Shown in pieces: positions 12,944 through 22,800 of a stretch of 64,000 nucleotides of DNA. The stretch's first letter is position 1. The number at the start of each line of letters is the position of its first letter. The notes below the pieces were generated by a model. The model saw nothing but the letters and a program-made list of their open reading frames with translations. It made no database searches and was not told where the DNA came from. Source of the DNA: Pycnopodia helianthoides (taxonomy: Eukaryota > Echinodermata > Asteroidea > Forcipulatida > Asteriidae); contig CM063263.1 in NCBI GenBank assembly GCA_032158295.1, positions 10,550,974 to 10,614,973 of the forward strand, read 5' to 3'. The translations under genes were made by a program, and so were the position numbers.

Positions 12944-13524
12944 CTTTCAAAACTGCCGGTTCAGAAATGGGTCAGTGTGATCCGGAATGTGTGTCAAAAT
13001 GGCACCGGAATTTGTCAAACTGACGTAGAATCCGAGGTTAAAGGAACATTACAGAATTGGTTTTTGCTAACAAAACAGTTGCTGGCAGTGTAAGCACTTT
13101 ATGTAATCCACCACATACATAAACTGACAAACCTGTAGAAGTTTGAGATCGATCGGTCATCTGGGTCACGAGAAATTAGTGAAAAACCGATTACACATTT
13201 GCATGAAATCATAATTGGTTCAACAATGAATAAAACGCTCACTGAGCGATAAACTCCAATCGGAAAATTGGTTTATTCATTTCTCATCGAATATGGCATT
13301 TCAGACAGAAACATTTCGAGTGATGTTTTCTACTATCATCATCATTAGACCGTGTAAGTTGTATGTAAATCTGTGATCAAAAAGTATATTTACAAGTTTG
13401 TTTTTCTGACCAATTATGTAATGCTCCTTAAACATTGCATGGGTTAACCAGCTTCCGGGTCAGCCTGATCCAGAAATGCGTCAGCCCCCCCCCCGGACCA
13501 AGAATCGGGGTCAATTCTGACCCT
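12944..13524. repeat. GGGTCA-rich repeat, split by a family A element
   Basis: Sequence on both sides of a family A insertion (13038-13432) is dense in GGGTCA/TGACCC-like motifs: GGGTCA-GTG-TGATCC at 12969-12983, GGGTCA-GCC-TGATCC at 13457-13471 and GGGTCA-ATTC-TGACCC at 13508-13523. The same motif grammar defines repeats at 22557, 29310, 30478, 38632 and 40095. Confidence 0.65.
13038..13432 (-). mobile_element. Family A TTAA element, copy 3 (inverted)
   Basis: The element is in reverse orientation relative to copies 1, 2 and 4. It begins TTAAAGGAACATTACAGAAT and ends near CCAATTATGTAATGCTCCTT. The central palindrome CGCTCACTGAGCG lies at 13236-13248. It interrupts the GGGTCA-rich repeat. 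Confidence 0.88.
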
Positions 13525-13686
13525 GGGGTCGATTTCACAAAACTCTTCCTAACTTAGGACTAGTCCTAGGCAATGCTAAGAGATAGGACTAGTCGTAAGT
13601 TAGGACCAGTACTTAGGACTAGTCCTATCTCTTAGCATTGTCTAGGACTAGTCCTAAGTTAGGAAGAGTTTTGTGAAATCGACCCC
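13525..13686. mobile_element. Foldback element rich in CCTAAGTTAGGA/ACTAGTCC
   Basis: Arms of about 75 bp are reverse complements around a centre near 13605. The outer ends are GGGTCGATTTCACAAAACTC and the complement ending GAAATCGACCCC. Internally ACTAGTCCTA is repeated several times. It is a short non-autonomous element with no coding capacity. Confidence 0.85.
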
Positions 13687-15148
13687 TGCAGTTATTAGCG
13701 TGTGAGAGCCCACAACGTGCAATCACCTTCACCTTCCCGATGTGTTGACACCGGTTTCTGTTACAAGTTAGCAATCACACATTTTTCTTTTTCACTCGGG
13801 TATAGAAAAAAGGGGGTTTAGCTTCTAAAGGCCTCGCAATTGGTAAAATGACACTCAAAAAGCATTAACGATTCCGAGAACGTTCGAAGCGGTGAATCTC
13901 TTTAAAATCAAGTCAACATCCGGCCCGATATTTAACGAACGGTCGTGTTCTCTTTCCTCACAACAAAAGAGTTCATCTTGTCTGCGGCGATTCCCAAAGT
14001 ATGTTTGAGGGTGTCAAAGTTACATCAGCCGGCGCGGGGGGGGGGGGGTAGGGAAAGATAATAGCCCGGAACCCTTCCCGGCGTAATACGAGATGCGGGA
14101 ATTGCAACCGCTAACACAATGATCCGTAAATCCAGACAAAAAGGTATGTAACCCTATATTTAAATGTCTTTAAAACGAGGCAAAGTGCATGCGCTCCTCC
14201 GCCTAACGATACCATCGTAATAATAGGGGCTGGTTTCCATAATGTGTAAGCGCAGGTTGACGCCTGGCCTGTCTACACGCGCACACCGAGAGCTGTCAGG
14301 CTTTATTGAATTTCCTCATTGGTTCCGCACACTTGTGCTATGTGTACATAATCGCGACCGGAATTCGTGAACCGTCTCGACCAGCTATCGTGAGATTCAG
14401 AAACCCCGAGCACCGAGGATCGCGTTCTCACCTTGAATGAGTTCGCCTCCTTCAAACCGCCATTTTGTGTAGTTGTTTCAAATACCGACGGTGAGCACGT
14501 GGCCTGTTTTTTGAAGTAGTCGAGCTCCACGTGTGCTGCGGTAATTGCATCTGTAACTGGCAGGTGTTTCTTAGTAAGTGTTTTTTAATGAGGCGAGCTG
14601 TGAGTGGCAGACTACTTGTTACTCTAGATTGTCAAATTGATGTAAGGTAGTTGAACCCACTTCTCGAGAGAAATACTCAATTTTTGCAATTATTTGCATG
14701 GTACTACGTGTGCATTGGTTAACAGTATATCCTAATGATACTATATTTGTACGTAAAAAGTAGGTTCACCTAGAATATTACAAGCAAACTGCTTTTGTAG
14801 GAAAAATGGAGTTTAGGTCTACTCGGTTTGTTTTAATTGAAAAGGTATTGCTATGAAGCAATGGGCAAGATTTGGGGTTAATGAGACATGGCGACGCCGA
14901 TACACAATTTCATCGAGTGTGTAGTGCTTTGCGGTATCGGGTTCTACCGATCTGGAACTTTGCTGTGCAAAAGCTTGCCCCTTACAAGTGGCGTTCTGAA
15001 AAATTGTCATCCCCATATGTTTAAAGTAGTCTTTGTAACAATTAGACATTCCAAACTTTCGGCGCTGTTCCTATGAAGTGACCTATATGCTGCACAGCCA
15101 AAAAAAAATGCGGGGTTGGAGAACAGTCGTGGGTTGCAGTACATTCGC
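13687..15148. other. Non-coding stretch, nothing recognised
   Basis: A G-run lies near 14036-14048. ORFs up to 76 codons show no known motif. Confidence 0.5.
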
Positions 15149-15500
15149 GCGTCGTTGCCGAGCGGCTCAGAGCATCGGACTCAAGTTCCGGTGCTTAGCT
15201 ATTTTAGGGTGACAGTTCGAATCCCGGTCATGACACTTTGTGTCCTTGAGCAAGACACTTAACTACAGTTGCTTCTCATCACCCAGGGGTAAATGGGTAC
15301 GTGTTGAGGCAGAGACGGTTCTTGTGATTGATTTAGCTGGGTGCGCTACATCAGGCTGTACACTCCCCACACCCAGGGAGTTGAGTTTGTATAAAAAGGA
15401 ATGAAAGAAAAATGGCTCAGTGACCAGAGGTAATAATAATCGAAGCGCAATGATCACTCTCTGCAACTGCGCTATATACGAGCCGATATTATTAGTTATA
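15149..15500 (+). mobile_element. tRNA-headed SINE (leucine-tRNA-like)
   Basis: The head carries a pol III A-box-like TTGCCGAGCGG and, about 60 bp on, a B-box-like AGTTCGAATCC, with ACTCAAGTTCCGGTG between as in class II (leucine-type) tRNAs. The body contains GTCCTTGAGCAAGACACTTA and ends near GCGCTATATACGAGCC with an AT-rich tail. It is a SINE rather than a functional tRNA gene, because the region corresponding to the tRNA 3' half continues into the SINE body. Confidence 0.8.
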
Positions 15501-17100
15501 TTACATTTTTTTCATTGTTGTTGATGTTTTTTTTTTTTTTTTTTTGTTTTTTTTTGGGGGGGGGCATTTCAAAGCGCTTTTACAATTATTGTATTATATA
15601 TTTTTTTGACAGAAATAAGCTCACTTAACTTAACAACTAGCTCGAAAGGCCGAGGCTTCCACATAACTAAAGTTGTATAAAGCTTCTTGAAATTATTTGT
15701 TGTTTCTTTTATCTGGTTATTGTTTTTGTTTTATTATCATTGCTTTATCAACAAAGTTGTAGCCCCTTTTTTTCATTATGCGATTTGCAGCTTCTGTATT
15801 ATGCATTCCAACAATTCCAAGGCAATTAACAAAACGTTGCCGTTTTTTTTCGAGGCAGTTCAGCAATCACGATGGCTTTCGGTCGAGGGAAACAAAGATG
15901 AGTTGATGATGTCAGTTTGTAGTCATTGTAGAAAACCTTGGCCTCGCTGTTGCTGTATATGGTTGATGCCGTGTATGGACATTGTATAGCCTCCCGGGGC
16001 ATTCATTATCGATCCAGGGTTTCCCATGTTCAAATCGTCGTTACGGGCAGAGGATCTTGTTTGCAATTTTGAGCTGCACAAATTTGGCCAAAAGAGGAAA
16101 TCCGTGGATGAGTTAAAACGCGGGATTAAGGTGCGACCAATATGTAGGTCGGGTATCCAATACTTTCTATGGAGGAGTGCATAATGGGCATGATTTAGTG
16201 GAAATGAGTAAATACTTGAGCTTGCAACGGAAACAAAATTGCATATTTGTGGATGTATTAGACACATTTTCATATTTTACGAGAAATGACAACATAAAAC
16301 TGGTAAGAATCCCCAATAACATCCTGAACTGTTTGTTTTTTTGGCCAAAACCAATTTCGAATTTCGGATGAAAATTATTGAGAAGTTTCCTTGCCGAATT
16401 CTGAACCATGTCATGTTTAATGATCTAAATATTTATTCGAAAACTAATTAATTTTCTTAAGAATTTAGTTTTTCTCTCTTTGTTCACCTTTAGAACTTAA
16501 ATAATGCTTTTGTAAATCCCCGTGCTTTTTTGTGTGAGAACTTCATGATTGCTGTGTACAATGTTTTACCTGATGTGAATTTACTAAAGTATCAGAAATC
16601 CTTGTTTGATCAGTACAATTGTTCGTTGGCCAAATGCATTCCTAGAACTATCTCAACTCGATGGGAATAATATGGTACCCCCGAAGATTAAAATGTAGTT
16701 CACCAACCACTATGCGTTCGCGTTTCCCCGTTTTCTCGAGACGGAAAGAAATATCGACTAACATTTTTTGTTTTAGTGTTGTTGTTTTTGTTGTGTGTTC
16801 TTTAGAAAAGCAAGTTTAAACTTGCAATTTCATACCAAGTCATATTTTATATAGAAGCTGAACCAAAGGAAAGTATAATATTGTACTTGGGATATTGATT
16901 TTTTTCTGTTTAATGCATATAGTAGACAATCAATCACAACAAGTATTAGTCATTGTCAGTCAGAGCCTTCGCAGTGATCGATAAGTCCGTCTTGGAGTAA
17001 ATCGTGTTTGAAACGTGTTGCAGAATCATCAAATTAAAATGGATGTATACCCTGCACAAGATTATTCATTGTTTGTGTTTGATTAATGTGAAGTGTGCAG
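15501..17100. other. Non-coding stretch, nothing recognised
   Basis: A T-run followed by a G-run lies near 15526-15565. No gene or multi-copy repeat was recognised. Confidence 0.5.
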
Positions 17101-18345
17101 TCGGACGAACTGTTTAGCGCGTCAATGTAGGCCGAGTCAAATGTAGCCCCGTCAATGCTTCTAAATGCACCCTGGCCTATGTAGTCCAAATCCTGTACCT
17201 AAATGTAACCCGGGCCCAAATGTAGTCCCAATCCTGTACCAATGTAGCATTATACCCAATGATGCCAGGCCTAATAAAGCCCCAGCCATGTAACTCAATG
17301 TAGCCGGAGACCTGAATAAGGTCCAAACCCTGTACCCAAGTATCTCCTGAGACCCAAATGAAGCTAGGCCTAAATATAGCTCAAATAATGTACCTGCACG
17401 GAGCCCGGGCTCATAATAGTAGGCTAAACTTGTTCCTAAATGTAGCCGAGGCCAATGTGTAGTCTAAACTTTTTTCTAAATTAAAATTTACTAAGCCAGT
17501 AGCAGCCAATGTGTAGTCTAAACTTGTTTCCTAAATCTAGCCCAGGCCAATGTGTAGTCTAAACTTGTTCCTAAATGTAGCCCAGGTCATTGTGTAGTTT
17601 AAACCATCTACTTAAATGTAGCACTATACCTATATAAAGGAGGGCCTCATTGCAGCCCGAGCCACGTAACTCTTTGTAGCCAGAAACCTAAAGGAAGTCC
17701 AAACTCTGCACCTACTTATTTCCGGAGACATCTTTGAAGCTGGGCTTAAATGTATCCAAAACCAAGTACCTTAATGTAGCCCAGTCCCATGTGTAGTCAT
17801 GTATAGCCATGAGTAGTCATTTAGGTACATGGTTACCTACAATTATATGTCCCAAACCATGTATCTTAATTTATCCCGGGCCCCGAGTGAAGTCATACGT
17901 AGTCTTTTAGGTACAAGGTTACCTAAATGTATCCCAACCCATGTACCTTAATGTATGACCAAACCATTGCATAGTCATGCATTGTCGTTTAGGTACGGGT
18001 TTACCAAATGTATCTCAACCTGTGTACCTTAATGTGTAGCTCGGGCCCATTTGCAGTCATGGGTTGTCATTTAGGTACAGGGTTACCAATGTATCCCAAG
18101 CCATGTATCTTAATTTAACCCGGGCCCTCGTGAAGACATGCTTAGTCATTCAGGTTTACCTTGATGTATCCCAACCCATGTACCTTAATGTAACCCGGAA
18201 CAATGTGTTGTTATGTAACTACAGGGTTACTTAATTGTATCTCAACCCATGTACCTTAATATAGCCCGAGCCAGCGTAAAGTCATGGGTTTTCATTTAGG
18301 TTACCTAAATATATCCCAAATTATGTATCTTGGTGTAGCCCGGGC
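17101..18345. repeat. Degenerate minisatellite (AATGTAGCCC type)
   Basis: The block is built from diverged tandem units. In the first half the unit is about 40-50 bp and carries AATGTAGCCCAGGCCAATG and TAGTCTAAACTTGTTC. From about 17765 a longer unit of about 70-90 bp recurs seven or more times with the order CATGTACCTTAATGTAGCCC, GTCATTTAGGTACAGG, GTTACCTAAATGTATCCCAA. The copies differ by substitutions and small indels, so the array is old. Confidence 0.85.
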
Positions 18346-18921
18346 CCAGTTTTCCCGTTGTAATTTCAACATAAATCATGTTGTATTTTCAACAAGGGGG
18401 AGGGGGGGGACATCTGCGCCCCTTTTTGAAATGAGGGTTGCCCCCAGTGTCTTTCCTATGACCTCATTAGAAAATATAAAAAAATCATGTGATGAGACTC
18501 AAATATATTTCACAAAATTTGAACAACGATTGCGAAGTCGCTGAAATAATACTTTGCTCTTTCGTTCTTGTCCATCTAAGGAAAGTGTAAAAACTGAGCG
18601 AACAAGTTTAAGACTTTCACCCAACCAGCGCAACCAATGAGTTAAAACTTGAGGACTGCACACTTCACTTCACTTTCACCCGTCGCGCTGCTGTCATTGT
18701 CTAAGTGCCTAAACATTGACACTTTTTTACAATAATGTTTTCTTTGCAAGTGCGAGACAATTATGCACTTTCTTCGTCGTTCACACCACGCGTATCTTGA
18801 ATTGACGATTTTTTTTTTTTTTTACAAAAGATATTTACGGGCTCCGCGGCGCCACAATGGAGGTCGGTATCGACAGATCTGTCGACTTCATATCCCCGGG
18901 CCACAGCACTGATATACGCCC

Positions 18922-18960
<39 letters not shown>

Positions 18961-20285
18961 TTGCGTGGATACGACAGCGCTAACAGAAGTACGTGTTCAA
19001 CAATCTTGGGAAGGGCCTCGGCAATTGATGAGGCGGCAACGCGCCCACGCACATGAGAATGGTCGCCCATCTTTAAAAAACAAACATTTCTGTGAATATG
19101 GAGAGAGAGGAAAGCTTCACTTGTCCGTTACATTGTAATATACGTCATTGTTTGATGTAGACACGTCTTTCATCTTCTGTTGAAACTTTTGATGTCACTT
19201 TGTCAGTTTGTCAAAAGTCAAAATGTGATAGTTCTTTGCAATAAGTACCGGTAACAATTTGAAACAATTGTAGAAGAGATAAACAACAACCGATGGACTA
19301 AAAAAAGCAATAACTACTAGATTTTTGTCTACCTTTCTTTTTTTCTAATTGTTTTTATTTATATTTTCTTCTTTTTCTCCTGCTTAGAAAATAAACCTAC
19401 ACTGATTTGTTTGTGTATATTTTTAAGGAAACTGAGTTTAAAGACTACGGGGCAAAGGAAGAAATCAAAAATCCCAAAATCCAGTTGTTTTAAGTTTCAT
19501 TGATTACAGAATTTCTTTTAAGTACCCTTAATCTAGAGACTATATTTATTCAAAGAAAAAAAAATTAACGGCATTTAACAAATAAACGAAATTAAGAATA
19601 CACCGTTGCTTATTTCGATCGTGGCAGTCGAAATAAGTCTAAATCTAGAGTGCACACATTCCCTTACAACCCGAAAACTTGTTGTCCTCGTAAAAAAAAA
19701 AAAAATAAATAAAAAATTACCACCGAACTTGAAGATATTTTAAGAGATTTTTATCTGGTGTTGTTGAAAAGAAGAGAATTTGATTGAATTCTCTCTTCGG
19801 CACAACACTGTTGTACTTTCCGTTTTCACTATTGGACCTCTAGGGTAGCCTTTGAACAAACCCATTACACTGTCCATTATCTCATAAAGTCTGTAGAAAA
19901 TCCTTAATAACGGGTCAGCAAAACCTGACAGGTTCAACTTTCCCAAGGTGCCGCCTTGTCATTGCCCTGCGATGGTTAGATGCACGACGTGACTTGACTG
20001 GTGAGAGATTGCCCCGCCGAAACGCATCGTTACATCTGCTGACGTAAAAGATTGTGCAGTTATTTTATCCCCCAGAAATATTCCGGTCACGAAGTACTGA
20101 TTTGGTTGAACATTAGGCGCCGGGGTTATTGAATATTTATGCGCTATCTAAACTTACATTCCAAGGTCGTATTTCCCGGTTTAATGTTTGATGGTAATAC
20201 TTCAATACCTACTAAATTAATTAGCTGGCAATTAAAAGCGCGTGTTTAAGGGTATACGTTCGTTCGATTGCTGCATCGATCCTGG
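18346..20285. other. Non-coding stretch with homopolymer runs
   Basis: T-runs lie near 18810-18826 and 18927-18954 and an A-run near 19692-19704. A perfect 16-bp palindrome, TCGACAGATCTGTCGA, lies at 18870-18885. No gene was recognised. Confidence 0.55.
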
Positions 20286-20592
20286 TTTTTGTATGCTTGT
20301 TTGTTGTTTGTTGTTGTTTGTTTGTTTGTTTGTTTGTTTGTTGGGTGTTTGTTTGTTGTTTGTTTGTTTGTTTGTTTGTTTGTTGGGGTATTTGTTTGTC
20401 TGTTTTTGTTTGTTTGTTTGTTTGTTTGTTTGTTTGTTTGTTTGTTTGTTTGTTGTTTGTCTGTTTGTCTGTTGTGTCTGTTTGTCTGTTTGTCTGTTTG
20501 TCTGTTTGTCTGTTTGTCTGTTTTCTGTTTGTCTGTTTGTCTGTTTGTCTGTTTGTCTGTTTGTCTGTTTGTCTGTTTGTCTGTTTGTCTGT

Positions 20593-20677
<85 letters not shown>

Positions 20678-20793
20678 TGTTTGTTTGTTTGTTTGTTGTT
20701 TGTTTGTTTTTTGTTTGTTTGTTTGTTTGTTGTTTGTTTGTTTGTTTGTTTGTTTGTTTGTTTGTTTGTTTGTTTGATTGTTTGTTTGTTGTT

Positions 20794-20829
<36 letters not shown>

Positions 20830-20880
20830 TTGTTTGTTTGTTTGTTTGTTTGTTTGTTTGTTTGTTTGTTTTGGGTTGTT
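20286..20880. repeat. Complex TTTG / TCTG / TTGC microsatellite
   Basis: Nearly 600 bp of tetranucleotide repeats occur in blocks: TTTG, then mixed TTTG-TCTG, a pure TCTG core near 20595-20677, TTTG again, a short TTGC block near 20794-20828, and TTTG. The long ORFs of both strands here (up to 302 codons) are translations of the repeat (Cys/Leu/Val/Phe-rich, or Lys/Gln/Thr-rich) and are not genes. Confidence 0.95.
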
Positions 20881-21515
20881 GTTTTGTGTACGTAGTTCTT
20901 GATAGCATTTGTAAATGATATGACACAAGTGCATGGTAAGTAGTCGACTTATTAAGAATGGAAGTGCAAAATAATATTAATCGCTGATTAGATTTTCTAT
21001 TTAATTCAATAATGATGTCTGGTACAGAGACTTGATCGGTCACAAGTGAACGCTCAAAATGGATTCTCCTATAACTAAAAAAACCCAGTATTGTTTTGCT
21101 ACATCCCCTGATTCGGACCAAGCTTGTGTATATTAGCAACCCCCAGATGGGCAAAGCCTCATGGTGTCAAACGTATACATTCAGGATTGTGTATTAAAGT
21201 GTTCGCCATCTCTTACGTTACTACGCAAAACATTTCCCAGACCATGTGACATACTAACGGTCCCTGGTCTGAGGAATTCAAATTAAGCGGTCACGTGTGA
21301 CCAAAGATCGTATAGCACAGGAAGGCGCAAGATTGGCACCTCGGACCTAAATGGTGAAGTTTTGCGTGGACGCCATTTTAGTCAGCAAATCACTAGACCA
21401 GTTCATACAATGATTGCTACCAGTGCTGTAACAAAACATTTGCTGACCGAAATGGCACCGTTACCTTAACGTTGCGTTCTAATGTTAGATAGAGCTCTAG
21501 TCTGGCTGGCCCCTT
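20881..21515. other. Non-coding stretch, nothing recognised
   Basis: No gene, repeat copy or regulatory structure could be supported. Confidence 0.5.
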
Positions 21516-21747
21516 GTGGCGCTATACGATCTATGTGACTGGTAGTAAGCAAGTCGACCATAAACTAACTTCTCTGAAAAGTACTATACATTATTACAAT
21601 ACTATGGTCATAATAATATTCATGCAGTTCGTGTGGCGCTATACGATCTATGTGACTGTAGTAAGCAAGTCGACCATAAACTAACTCTCTGAAAAGTACT
21701 ATACATTATTACAATACTATGGTCATAATAATATTCATGCAGTTCGT
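21516..21747. repeat. Recent 117-bp tandem duplication
   Basis: Two adjacent units start GTGGCGCTATACGATCTATG at 21516 and 21633 and both end CATGCAGTTCGT. They differ only by two single-base indels, so the duplication is young or is an unresolved haplotype difference. Confidence 0.92.
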
Positions 21748-22556
21748 ATTTTTATTTTATTTTTTTTATTATTGAGCTGTTTGCTTATCTAATTATTTAT
21801 TGGACTTCTTTGAACAACGAAATGCATCTTTTATTAACATTTGCAATTGTCCGGATCAAAGGTAAAAAGTGACAGAAAATATTTAAACACAACAAAAGAA
21901 ACAACCCCAAAAATGGAATACGCACAACACAGGGTTACATTATCCAAAATCAAGTAACGAAAAAAACATCGTATGATTGTGACAAAATAAAAAGACAATT
22001 AGATCCACACAAAAAAACAGAAAAACTAGAAAATGTTATTAAATTTTCAATAAAACGGGGCGCTGTTCTCGTATTTCAATAAGTTAAGCCAAACAAAAGG
22101 GTTGCACGACAGTGAATACTTATGGCTTCACCAAAAAAAACGATGATGACAGAGCTAATAAACGTTTCAAGCGTGCCGTCGCAAAGATATATTCTATATA
22201 AAAAACAGAATTGGCGCAAACTGCTGCGTTGCCTTTCTTTATACGATAGAGGGCGCTTTTGAAATGGCCTGGGTTTCCCCTCGTCAAATCCAGTCATTGT
22301 ACAAGTGTGAACAGCATCATCAAGTCTGTATTTTATTTATCTGCAGTAATCCATAGTTTTACGATAAACTGCACAGTCTGCGTGTATAACTCCAGAACCC
22401 GAATCCGTTCATGCACGTCACTGATTATATTATGACGAGTCATGTGACTACCTTTAAACCGGCCCAATTCTTCTCATTGACCTGTTATGCTCTCGGTCAA
22501 GAAAACAAAAAGCAACACGGCCTTTATGGCTGGTAGTGTGTTCATGCTTCATCTTT
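21748..22556. other. Non-coding stretch, nothing recognised
   Basis: AT-rich DNA with no recognisable gene. Confidence 0.5.
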
Positions 22557-22800
22557 AGAGCATCTCGAGTCCGATGGGACCTGGGTCCGGGTCCCAGAAA
22601 GGGTACACACCCATTTCTGTATCAACATGAACAATTTTCTGGTCACTAACAGTTACCTTTTGAGTATAGGAATGACCCTTAGACTGAGTCAGAGAAAAAA
22701 GGTTCTGACCAGTTCCCTGGACAGCTGTCTGTGTTGGCATACAGGTCAAGTCTGAACGGCACTAATTCCATGAATCAGGTCAGTTCTAACCCGCAACATT
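22557..22800. repeat. GGGTCA-rich repeat, copy
   Basis: It contains GGGACCTGGGTCCGGGTCCC at its left and AATCAGGTCAGTTCTAACCC at its right, with ACCCATTTCTG between. This matches the consensus order seen at 30478-30722, but diverged. Confidence 0.55.

Noticed and set aside
15149..15235. Leucine-type tRNA gene
   Set aside because: A- and B-box motifs are present, but the acceptor stem does not close and the sequence runs on into a SINE body with a retroposon tail.
20221..21154. Long ORFs of 169-302 codons on both strands
   Set aside because: They are translations of a tetranucleotide repeat (Cys/Leu/Val/Phe or Lys/Gln/Thr/Asp/Arg only), so they are not genes.
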